Shown one piece after another: positions 46,725 to 54,409 of a stretch of DNA of 64,000 nucleotides. A program made the position numbers and the translations under genes. Source of the DNA: Hoeflea sp. IMCC20628 (GTDB taxonomy: Bacteria > Pseudomonadota > Alphaproteobacteria > Rhizobiales > Rhizobiaceae). The stretch is from the NCBI RefSeq assembly GCF_001011155.1, contig NZ_CP011479.1, positions 2,312,501 through 2,376,500 of the forward strand, given 5' to 3'. Under the pieces are notes generated by a model that saw only the letters and a program-made list of their open reading frames with translations, was not told the DNA's origin and did not search any database. How positions within the stretch are numbered: the stretch's first letter is position 1; every line of letters begins with the position of its first letter.

Positions 46725-47474
46725 CTACATTTTCCAGACATGCAATCTGGTTTTTCTGCCATCGGACACATCAATTATCCGGTCTGGCTGGTGATCAGGC
46801 ACGGAAAAACTATTGCTGACGAAAAGCGTGCCTGGCCGCATTTCCTTGCGTGCCTTGCGGTACATCTCCGGCATCGGCACCGGCGACAAAAAGCAGTAGA
46901 CCAGATCGTAGGCACCCAGATCCTCCTGCCAGATGTTGCGGTATCTGATCGCGGCATTGGCCGGTGCGAGCACTGCAACCCGGAGCTTTGACAGCAGATA
47001 GACAAGCGGCGCTGTCTCCACCCCGGTCACGACGAGATCCGGGAGGGCGCGGGCGAGAAACACCACGCCGCCGCCCGAGCCGCTGCCAAGGTCGATAAAA
47101 GACTTTGCACCAGCCCCCTTTGCCAGTGTCTGAATGGCGGTCCAGGTTTTGGTGTTGGTCAGATACAAAGGTACCTGCCCCGTTGCACTGTTCCAGAACA
47201 CCAGCGCACACAGCACGAAGCCGGTCAGGTAGAGCCAGGCCGGGATCACATTCGAATAGACAAGCGCAAAAGGCAGCAGCAGCTGGATCGGAATCCAGTA
47301 GACCGACAGGCCGAGCACCCGCCCGGCAAGCGATGCGGTCACCCCGACCAGCAGAAGCGACACAATGGCGTTGCCGGTGAGAAATTCGCGCGCCAGAAAC
47401 AGGCAACCAAGGCCCAGCAGCTGCGCCACAATCACCTTGATCCACGGGACGATGTGCCGGACCACAAAATTCAT
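46725..47474 (-). CDS. Membrane-anchored class I SAM-dependent methyltransferase
   Basis: A 249-residue protein. Three or four hydrophobic segments fill the first ~100 residues, and the rest has a Rossmann-type SAM fold beginning SFIDLGSGSGGGVVFLARAL (motif I) and continuing DLVVTGVETAPLVYLLSKLR and DLVYCFLSPVPMPEM. Start ATG 47474 has GGAG 6 nt upstream and is preferred to one 5 codons earlier. It resembles small membrane methyltransferases of unknown target. It lies on the same strand as the PlsB-like gene. Confidence 0.78.
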   Translation of the reverse strand: MNFVVRHIVPWIKVIVAQLLGLGCLFLAREFLTGNAIVSLLLVGVTASLAGRVLGLSVYWIPIQLLLPFALVYSNVIPAWLYLTGFVLCALVFWNSATGQVPLYLTNTKTWTAIQTLAKGAGAKSFIDLGSGSGGGVVFLARALPDLVVTGVETAPLVYLLSKLRVAVLAPANAAIRYRNIWQEDLGAYDLVYCFLSPVPMPEMYRKARKEMRPGTLFVSNSFSVPDHQPDRIIDVSDGRKTRLHVWKM

Positions 47475-47639
47475 GCAAGCTCCTGCCAAACCGTGCCGCA
47501 GCCCATCATTTCACCATTCGCATTCGCATCTGATCGTTTCCGGTTCCAATGCCTTGTTGCCGCTGGTTCAGCCTCTGTCAAACGACAGTCCTCAGTCTGC
47601 ACAGGAAGCTGTCCGCAGACCTCATTTGACCGACTGGCA

Positions 47640-49049
47640 TCAGAGCAGATGGCGGATCGCGTTGGCATAATAGGCAACCAGCGGCTTGTCCCTGGCATTG
47701 ATCACAAGCTGACCGTCCTCGGTCTCGCTGACAATCCGGCGCAACAGCAGCATGCGCAGTCCAACCGTGATCTCATAGTCCCGGTCCTGCCTAGGCACAT
47801 GCACATGCACGCCGTTGCCGACGAGACGGTCAATCAATGCACCGATGCGGATCTTGAGTTCGAGACGATCCACCGGAGCCGCAGCCGCGTCGATCAGCGC
47901 CAATGATACCAGCGAGACCGGCAGCACCGGGATGAGCGCTCCGATCGACTGCATCAATTGATGGGCCAGCGTTTCGGTCAAACGGTCACGCTTGGCTTCA
48001 GTGAGCGCCGACCATTTGCTGATGCCATGGGCAGCGAGAAATGTGTCAACCGATACCGGATCGCCAAAGGACACGCTGGCGTAGCCAAAGCGATGCCACT
48101 TGCCCGACAGCCGCAGCCGCAGGTTCCGGAACAGAAAGGCAGAGGTTTTTGCGGTTTTCTGCCAGCTCGACAGCGGCGGCCCGTCGCGGTCTGCTTCAAA
48201 CACCAGCGAACGGTCTTCAAGCACCCGGTCGTAATTGAGGCCGACCGGGATGAACACCGTGTCATGGGCAACGTGATCATGGGCAGACACGATATAGGAG
48301 ATCAGGCCGATGCGCGGCGGACGCAACAGCCCGTCGCGCGACAGGCCACCTTCCGGGAAGACAGCCTGGGTGACGCCGGCCTCGGTCGCCATCCGCACAT
48401 AGGTGGCAAGGACTTTGCGATAGAGCGGATTGCGGGCGTTGCGCCGGATGAAATAGGCGCCCATGAAACGGATCAGAGTCTGCAGCACCGGCAGCCGCGC
48501 CCATTCGCCTACGGCATAGGATAACGCTGTCGAGGACGAGGCGAGATAGGTGACCAGCACATAATCCATGTTGGAGCGGTGGTTCATGACAAACACCACC
48601 GAGGAATCCGGCGCAACCTTGGCCAGAGCATCGGTGTTGGTGTAACCAAGCCGCACCCGGTAGAGTGCGGTGGCCAACCAGCGTGCCAGCCGCGTACCGA
48701 TGCGGAAATAGGCATAGGCATTGAACATCGGAACGATTTCGCGCGCATAGCGGGAGGCTCTTGCGATCACCACCTGGATCGGAGTTCCGGTCTCCCGAGA
48801 TAAGGCTGCAACGGCTTCAACCACATGCGGGTCATTGCTGACCCGGTCAATCAGCACTTCCCTGCGTGTGGTTCCGAATGACCTGATCTTGAGCTGAAGC
48901 CGGGTGTTGAGTTCTTCAATCGCCTGATTGACCCGCCGCCGGAAAAACCAGCGCACCGCAGGCGACAACAACCGGTCGGTAATGGCGATCGCAGCAAGAA
49001 CCGATGCAATGATGATCACCCAGAACGGCACTTCGATGGTTTGTGACAT
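47640..49049 (-). CDS. PlsB-like glycerol-3-phosphate acyltransferase family protein
   Basis: A 469-residue membrane-associated acyltransferase. After an N-terminal hydrophobic anchor (PFWVIIIASVLAAIAITDRL) comes the acyltransferase domain with block I NHRSNMD (HX4D), block II GAYFIRRNARNPLYRKVLA, block III FPEGGLSRDG and block IV FIPVGLNYDRV. It is shorter than E. coli PlsB (about 800 residues) but contains all four motifs. GGAGGGGCC precedes the ATG at 49049. It probably transfers an acyl chain to glycerol 3-phosphate or a lysophospholipid; which of these is not settled by sequence. Confidence 0.85.
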   Translation of the reverse strand: MSQTIEVPFWVIIIASVLAAIAITDRLLSPAVRWFFRRRVNQAIEELNTRLQLKIRSFGTTRREVLIDRVSNDPHVVEAVAALSRETGTPIQVVIARASRYAREIVPMFNAYAYFRIGTRLARWLATALYRVRLGYTNTDALAKVAPDSSVVFVMNHRSNMDYVLVTYLASSSTALSYAVGEWARLPVLQTLIRFMGAYFIRRNARNPLYRKVLATYVRMATEAGVTQAVFPEGGLSRDGLLRPPRIGLISYIVSAHDHVAHDTVFIPVGLNYDRVLEDRSLVFEADRDGPPLSSWQKTAKTSAFLFRNLRLRLSGKWHRFGYASVSFGDPVSVDTFLAAHGISKWSALTEAKRDRLTETLAHQLMQSIGALIPVLPVSLVSLALIDAAAAPVDRLELKIRIGALIDRLVGNGVHVHVPRQDRDYEITVGLRMLLLRRIVSETEDGQLVINARDKPLVAYYANAIRHLL

Positions 49050-49253
49050 GGCCCCTCCGCCCCAAGGCCAACACACTAGTGGTTCGCAAAGCCATGTCCA
49101 GCAAAGCTCTTCACCCCAACGCATGACGACGCGGCGCTTGGATGCTATTGGAATCGTCCATAGACTGAGTCCGGACGTGCTGTTTGGTGCGCTTGAAACC
49201 CGTCTACCTGACCTCACTGTGTGGCGGCGCTCGCGGCCCGGAGCCGATTAGCA

Positions 49254-51089
49254 ATGAACTACTTTTTTCAAGATCGTCTGAATGCCGGACTTTTGGCCAT
49301 TGCGCTGGCGGGACTTGTCAGCGGACTTGTCCTCAGCCTCACCGGATTTCCGACGGCGGCGGAGTTTGTCTGGACTGCCGGCGTGATCCCGGTTCTGGTG
49401 GCCCTGGTTGTCGATATTGCGCGAAGCCTGCGGCGCGGCGAAGTCGGTCTTGATATTGTCGCAGTGCTGTCAATGTCGGCGGCGCTATTGTTCGGCGAGA
49501 CCCTGGCAGCATCGGTGGTGGCGTTGATGTATTCAGGCGGAACCTCGCTTGAAAGTTTCGCGGAGGGCCGTGCCAGGCTTGAGATGAGAGATCTTCTGTC
49601 GCGTGTGCCCCGCACGGCGACGCGGCACCACAATGGAGCGCTCGAAGAGGTTGACCTGGACACGATCGTGCCCGGAGATCTGTTGCTGATCCGCCAGGGT
49701 GATGTGGCGCCGGTCGATGGCACAGTTGCCAGCGAACGGGCGATGCTCGACCAATCAGCGCTGACTGGGGAATCGATGCCGGTCGGACTGGAACGCGACA
49801 GCGAGGTGATGAGCGGATCCACAAATGCAGGCGAAGCCTTTGATCTGATGGCCAGCCGCCCGGCCAAAGACAGCACATATGCCGGAATTGTCCGGCTGGT
49901 GGAGACTGCGCAGAAATCCAAGGCACCGATGGCCCGGCTTGCCGATCGCTATTCGCTGGTGTTCCTGGCGGTCACGGTTTCCCTGGCTTCTGCAGCCTGG
50001 TGGTTTACCGGAGACCCGGTCCGCGCGGTTGCTGTTCTGGTTGTCGCCACCCCCTGCCCGCTCATCATCGCTGTTCCGGTGGCGCTGGTGGCAGGGCTGT
50101 CGCGGGCTGCGCATTTCGGTGTGCTGATCAAGGGCGCCAAACCGCTCGAGGCGATGGCGCAGATCCGGACGCTGATCCTCGACAAGACCGGCACGCTGAC
50201 CGACGGGCGTCCGCAGATTGTCACGATAGAGAACCACGGCACGCTCAGTGACGATGAAATCCTCTATTTCGCCGCCGCTCTGGATCAGGCGTCAAAGCAT
50301 CCCATTGCACAGGCGCTTGTCGCCGCGGCAAAGGCTCGCGGAATGCAGCTTCCGGTCCCGCAGGAACCGGACGAAACTGCCGGAGAGGGTGTTTCAGGCA
50401 GCATTGACGGTCGTGCGGTTATTGTTGGTGGCACCGGTTTTGTTGCTGCGCGGGCGGGCGCTTCCGGCTCATCCGAAGCCTTGGCTGAACCGGGCGCCGT
50501 CATCGTGGCTCTTGCCGTAGACGGAAAGCCGGCGGGCCATCTGGTGATGGCGGATGCGCTCAGGTCCGGCATGGCGGAGCTTCTGTCGAGTTTGCGCCGC
50601 GAAGGCATCAACCGCATTCTGCTGGCGACCGGCGACCGGCGCGCCGTCGCCGAAGCCGTGACCGAAGGGCTGGGCCTTGACGCGGTCCGGTCGGACCTCA
50701 CCCCGGACCAGAAAGTGCTGCTGGTTCTCACCGAACGCAAAAACGGCCCGGTGATGATGGTCGGCGACGGCGTCAATGATGCCCCCGCACTTGCCGCAGC
50801 CGATATCGGCGTCGCCATGGGCGCCCGTGGTGCCGCGGCTTCCGCCGAAGCTGCCGACGTCGTGTTGCTGGTCGACAATCTCGATCGGTTGTTGCCCGGG
50901 TTCAAGGTGGCACGTGGATCGCGCCAGATAGCGGTGCAAAGCGTCATCGCCGGGATAGGTCTATCGATCGCCGGGATGATTGCCGCGGCGCTCGGCCATA
51001 TCACCCCCGTGCAAGGCGCCATCCTTCAAGAAGTAATTGATGTGGCCGTCATTTTGAATGCGCTCAGGGCCTTGCGGATCAAGGCCTGA
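49254..51089 (+). CDS. P1B-type heavy-metal ATPase with a TPC motif
   Basis: A 611-residue metal-transporting P-type ATPase without an N-terminal metal-binding domain. The phosphorylation site is LDKTGTLTDG, the actuator motif LTGESMPV, the hinge MVGDGVNDAPAL and the histidine motif SKHPIAQAL. The membrane metal site is TPCPLIIA instead of the Cys-Pro-Cys of copper and zinc pumps. TPCP is the mark of the P1B-5 group (nickel/iron, Nia of Sinorhizobium), but the hemerythrin domain common there is absent. GGAG lies before ATG 49254. The metal is uncertain. A Cys/His-rich small ORF follows 3 bp after its stop. Confidence 0.9.
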   Translation: MNYFFQDRLNAGLLAIALAGLVSGLVLSLTGFPTAAEFVWTAGVIPVLVALVVDIARSLRRGEVGLDIVAVLSMSAALLFGETLAASVVALMYSGGTSLESFAEGRARLEMRDLLSRVPRTATRHHNGALEEVDLDTIVPGDLLLIRQGDVAPVDGTVASERAMLDQSALTGESMPVGLERDSEVMSGSTNAGEAFDLMASRPAKDSTYAGIVRLVETAQKSKAPMARLADRYSLVFLAVTVSLASAAWWFTGDPVRAVAVLVVATPCPLIIAVPVALVAGLSRAAHFGVLIKGAKPLEAMAQIRTLILDKTGTLTDGRPQIVTIENHGTLSDDEILYFAAALDQASKHPIAQALVAAAKARGMQLPVPQEPDETAGEGVSGSIDGRAVIVGGTGFVAARAGASGSSEALAEPGAVIVALAVDGKPAGHLVMADALRSGMAELLSSLRREGINRILLATGDRRAVAEAVTEGLGLDAVRSDLTPDQKVLLVLTERKNGPVMMVGDGVNDAPALAAADIGVAMGARGAAASAEAADVVLLVDNLDRLLPGFKVARGSRQIAVQSVIAGIGLSIAGMIAAALGHITPVQGAILQEVIDVAVILNALRALRIKA

Positions 51090-51092
51090 ACC

Positions 51093-51200
51093 ATGCCGGA
51101 CTGGCGATGGCGCGACGGCGGACATTGTTGCCATTGCCCGACCCACACCCCTTGCGTCCGGACCGCTCAATTGCCATTGTCATGCAAGGAGCGGGAGTAA
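51093..51200 (+). CDS. Possible 35-residue Cys/His-rich peptide
   Basis: An ATG 3 bp after the stop of the metal ATPase opens 35 codons containing HCCHCPTHTPC and a further Cys near the end: five Cys and three His in all, ending KERE. It closes 9 bp before the NAD kinase start. Translational coupling to the ATPase stop is possible; a weak AAGG lies upstream. The cluster looks like a metal-binding site, and the position suggests a metal chaperone or buffer, but a chance ORF cannot be excluded. No homologue was recognised. Confidence 0.35.
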   Translation: MPDWRWRDGGHCCHCPTHTPCVRTAQLPLSCKERE

Positions 51201-51209
51201 CCTCATCAC

Positions 51210-51974
51210 ATGACACGGAAATTCAGTTTCATCGCCTCATCCGCGCCGGATGCTCAGGCGGCCGCCAAACACCTTGCGGCGCTTTATGGCAATGTCCGCG
51301 AGGACGAGTCCGATGTGATTGTGGCGCTGGGCGGCGACGGCTTCATGCTACAGACCCTGCACAGCCAAATGAACAGCGGACGCATGGTCTATGGGATGAA
51401 CCGGGGCTCTGTCGGCTTTCTGATGAACGTCTACACCGACGAAGATCTGGTCGGCCGCGTCGATGCAGCGGTGGAAAACATCATCCGTCCGCTCGAAATG
51501 ATTGCCACGGACGTGTCCGGCAAGACCCACCGGGCGCTGGCGATCAACGAAGTCTCGCTGCTCCGGCAAAGCTACCAGGCGGCAAAATTGCAGCTGTCGG
51601 TCGATGGCCAGGTGCGGCTGGAGGAACTGATCTGCGACGGCATCATGGTGGCGACCCCTGCCGGATCAACTGCCTATAATCTGTCGGCGCACGGCCCTAT
51701 CCTGCCGCTTGATGCCCAGCTTCTGGCACTCACGCCAGTCAGCGCCTTCAGGCCACGGCGCTGGCGTGGCGCATTGTTGCCGAGCAAGGTGACCGTCACG
51801 ATTGATGTGCTCGAATCCGACAAGCGCCCGGTGAATGCCGTGGCCGACCACAACGAAGTCAAATCAGTGACCCAGGTCCGGGTGGCCGAATCTCTCGATG
51901 ACACCACCCGCATCCTCACTGATTCAAGCCATTCATGGAATGAACGCATTCTGGCCGAACAATTCCTTCCTTGA
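51210..51974 (+). CDS. nadK: NAD kinase
   Basis: A 254-residue ATP-NAD kinase making NADP. Conserved motifs are VIVALGGDGFMLQTLH (with GGDG), MNRGSVGFLMN and GIMVATPAGSTAYNLSAHGP. Length is typical for alphaproteobacteria. AGCGGGAG stands upstream of the ATG, overlapping the end of the Cys/His-rich ORF. The exported-protein gene at 52001 begins about 26 bp after its stop and is probably cotranscribed. Confidence 0.95.
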   Translation: MTRKFSFIASSAPDAQAAAKHLAALYGNVREDESDVIVALGGDGFMLQTLHSQMNSGRMVYGMNRGSVGFLMNVYTDEDLVGRVDAAVENIIRPLEMIATDVSGKTHRALAINEVSLLRQSYQAAKLQLSVDGQVRLEELICDGIMVATPAGSTAYNLSAHGPILPLDAQLLALTPVSAFRPRRWRGALLPSKVTVTIDVLESDKRPVNAVADHNEVKSVTQVRVAESLDDTTRILTDSSHSWNERILAEQFLP

Positions 51975-52000
51975 ATTTTCAATCCTGGAGAATTGGACTG

Positions 52001-52549
52001 ATGACCTACCCTGCCCCTAAAATTCTGCTTGTGCTGGCCGGCCTGATTCCGGCGATGATGTCTGCCGGATTTGCACAGGATGCCTCCATGCTGGCGGAGA
52101 CGGTTCCCGACCGTGTCCTGTTCGTCACCAGCGGCGGATTCTGGCAGGATCAGGACGAACCGGAGACTGAGGAAGCCGCTCCTGAAACGAGTGCTGAAGC
52201 CGGCCAAACTGCCGCAGAACCGGAAACGGTCACTCCACCTGCGGCGCGCGGCTATTACCGCCTGATCGCCATTCGCGGCGAAGACAACAAGTCGCTGGTC
52301 TATCTTCAACAGATCGCGCTGACCCCACAGGGGCCTGAATCGACCTTGACCATAGGCCTCGACGAGATCAATGCGCTCGGCGGTTATGTCACCGATATCA
52401 GACCGGAAGATTCGACCGGAGCGGCCAGCCAACCCGGCTTTGCTGCCTATATCTACCTCAAGACCGATCCCAAGGTGATCGAACCGGATACATGGTCCGT
52501 CTACATCGATGAACTCGGCGATATCCGGGTCGAGCAATCAAGCAATTAG
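52001..52549 (+). CDS. Exported hypothetical protein
   Basis: A 182-residue protein with a signal peptide (MTYPAPKILLVLAGLIPAMM, cleavage after GFA near residue 25), an acidic Pro/Ala/Glu linker (about residues 50-82) and a C-terminal domain (GYYRLIAIRGEDNKSLVYLQ, then LTIGLDEINALGGYVTDIRP). The ATG at 52001 is chosen for its upstream GGAG and the signal peptide. No family name can be given. It lies directly after nadK and ends before a pair of hairpins. Confidence 0.7.
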   Translation: MTYPAPKILLVLAGLIPAMMSAGFAQDASMLAETVPDRVLFVTSGGFWQDQDEPETEEAAPETSAEAGQTAAEPETVTPPAARGYYRLIAIRGEDNKSLVYLQQIALTPQGPESTLTIGLDEINALGGYVTDIRPEDSTGAASQPGFAAYIYLKTDPKVIEPDTWSVYIDELGDIRVEQSSN

Positions 52550-52557
52550 ACATAGAA

Positions 52558-52597
52558 ACGGGGGCCAAAGCCCCCGTTGCCGACCTGAAATCAGGTC
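52558..52597. terminator. Paired hairpins between convergent genes
   Basis: ACGGGGGC/GCCCCCGT (52558-52577, 8-bp stem) and GACCTGA/TCAGGTC (52582-52597, 7-bp stem) fill the gap between the converging exported-protein and DUF1344 genes. Neither has a long T-run, but both could terminate the two transcripts. Confidence 0.6.
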
Positions 52598-52857
52598 TAT
52601 TTGATGAGTTTCACGGTGTCGGCCGCATGCTTGGTATTCTGCATGTGCCAGCTGAGCTCGACCTTGCTGCCGGCCTTCAGGCCCGGGTCCTTGAAGCCGC
52701 TTGGCAACGAAAAGGCAGTGCCGTCATTCAACGTCAGCGTCAGCTGTTTTGCGTCAAAGGACTTGACGACTCCGGAGGTCATCGTACCGGCTGCAAAAGC
52801 AGCAAATGAAGACAGAAGAATTGCACCGGCAGTCAGGGTGGCGAGAACAACACGCAT
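52597..52857 (-). CDS. DUF1344 exported small protein
   Basis: An 86-residue periplasmic protein: signal peptide MRVVLATLTAGAILLSSFAA (cleavage after AFA) and a DUF1344 beta domain GVVKSFDAKQLTLTLNDGTA followed by FSLPSGFKDPGLKAGSKVEL. ATG 52857, with GGAG 8-9 nt upstream, is preferred to a GTG three codons earlier. The domain is OB-like and of unknown function; such genes are common in Hyphomicrobiales. It converges on the exported-protein gene at 52001. The 304-bp gap behind it (52858-53161) has no clear gene apart from the open tail of prfB described in the findings. Confidence 0.85.
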   Translation of the reverse strand: MRVVLATLTAGAILLSSFAAFAAGTMTSGVVKSFDAKQLTLTLNDGTAFSLPSGFKDPGLKAGSKVELSWHMQNTKHAADTVKLIK

Positions 52858-53161
52858 TAATGTCACTCCATGTATATCCGGCAGGGCGGGCTCGTTCTTG
52901 AGAGATTGGCCTTGCGCGGATCAACCGAAGCCGTCTGGTCAGGTCGCGTCGTGGATCAGGATCGGTTCCCGCTCCACCGGCTTGATCCGGCTTCGGATGT
53001 GAATCTAGGCTTCCTGAAGACAGGGTGCCAATTACAGATATTTAATGTTGCGCGGCACCATATCGCCCAATTTCGGCCATGCGGTTAGGCAGCACATCGG
53101 AAGCAATCGGCTCACACAGATCGTTGCGCAAATGCTCACTCGAAATGCCCAAGGACGCAGA

Positions 53162-54290
53162 TCAGTCGATGTCTGCCACGTCTGTTGCGCCGCCGTAGAC
53201 GCGCTGGGCGAGTGCTGCTTCCATGAACTGGTCAAGATCGCCGTCAAGCACGCCTTGCGGATTGGTACTCTCGGTACCGGTCCGCAAATCCTTGACCAGC
53301 TGGTAGGGCTGCAGAACATAGGAGCGGATCTGGTGGCCCCAACCGATTTCGGTCTTTGAGGCAGCCTCTTCGCTGGCTGCATCTTCGCGCTTTTTCAGTT
53401 CCGCCTCATAGATCCGCGCCCGGAGCATGTCCCAAGCCTGTGCACGGTTCTTGTGCTGCGAACGTTCCTGCTGGCACTGAACCACGATTCCGGTCGGAAC
53501 GTGGGTGATGCGGACGGCGGAATCGGTGGTGTTGACGTGCTGTCCGCCGGCGCCTGAGGCACGGTAGGTGTCGATGCGGCAATCGCTTTCATTGATGTCG
53601 ACATCAATGGTGTCATCGATTACCGGATAGGTCCAGATGCTGGAAAACGAGGTGTGGCGGCGGGCCTGACTGTCATAGGGCGAGATCCGAACCAGCCGGT
53701 GAACGCCGGATTCGGTCTTGAGCCAGCCATAGGCGTTGCTGCCCTTGACCAGCAGCGTCGCCGACTTGATGCCGGCTTCTTCGCCATCATGGATTTCCAG
53801 CAGTTCGACCTTCATGCCGTGTTGTTCTGCCCAGCGGGTGTACATTCGCAACAGCATGTTGGCCCAGTCCTGGCTCTCGGTGCCGCCGGCGCCCGAATGC
53901 ACTTCCAGATAGGTGTCGTTGCTGTCGGCCTCGCCGGACAACAAGGATTCAATCTGTTGCCTTGTGACTTCGGTTCTGAGCAGTTTAAGCGCGGCTTCGG
54001 CTTCACCGATGATGCCGGCATCGCCCTCTTCTTCGCCCATCTCGATCAGCTCGAGATTGTCGGAAAGCTGGGCTTCCAGACGATTGAGACCGTTGATCGC
54101 ATCATCGAGATGCTGGCGCTCGCGCATCAGCTTCTGGGCTTCCTGGGCATCGTCCCAGATCGACGGATCTTCAGCCTTGGCGTTCAGCCATTGCAGGCGT
54201 TTCTGGGCAGGTTCCCAGTCAAAGATGCCTCCTCAGCAGGCTTATGGCCTGCTTGATTTCGTCGACAACGACTTGGGTTTCTGCGCGCAT
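53162..54290 (-). CDS. prfB: Peptide chain release factor 2, with programmed +1 frameshift
   Basis: RF2 terminates translation at UGA and UAA. The gene starts at ATG 54290; codon 24 is an in-frame TGA in CTT-TGA-C, preceded by AGGAGG three bases before CTT, the classical autoregulatory frameshift site. After +1 slippage the protein continues [20 protein letters not shown] and reaches about 375 residues. The catalytic GGQ is in [15 protein letters not shown]. The stop-codon-reading tripeptide reads SPY ([15 protein letters not shown]) rather than the enterobacterial SPF. It follows mrcA by 119 bp. Confidence 0.96.
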
Positions 54291-54409
54291 GAGAGTCCGG
54301 TTCCGTCAGTTTTCAGGCAAGGTCTCTTGCCAAAGCGGGCGGACCATAAGGTCCAGCCCGATTGATGTAAAGCCGTCAAAGGAAGTGATTATCAAACCAC
54401 TTCAAGTCT

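Noticed and set aside
53032-53382. A 116-codon minus-strand frame overlapping the end of prfB
   Set aside because: Most of it lies inside prfB in a different frame and lacks coding character.
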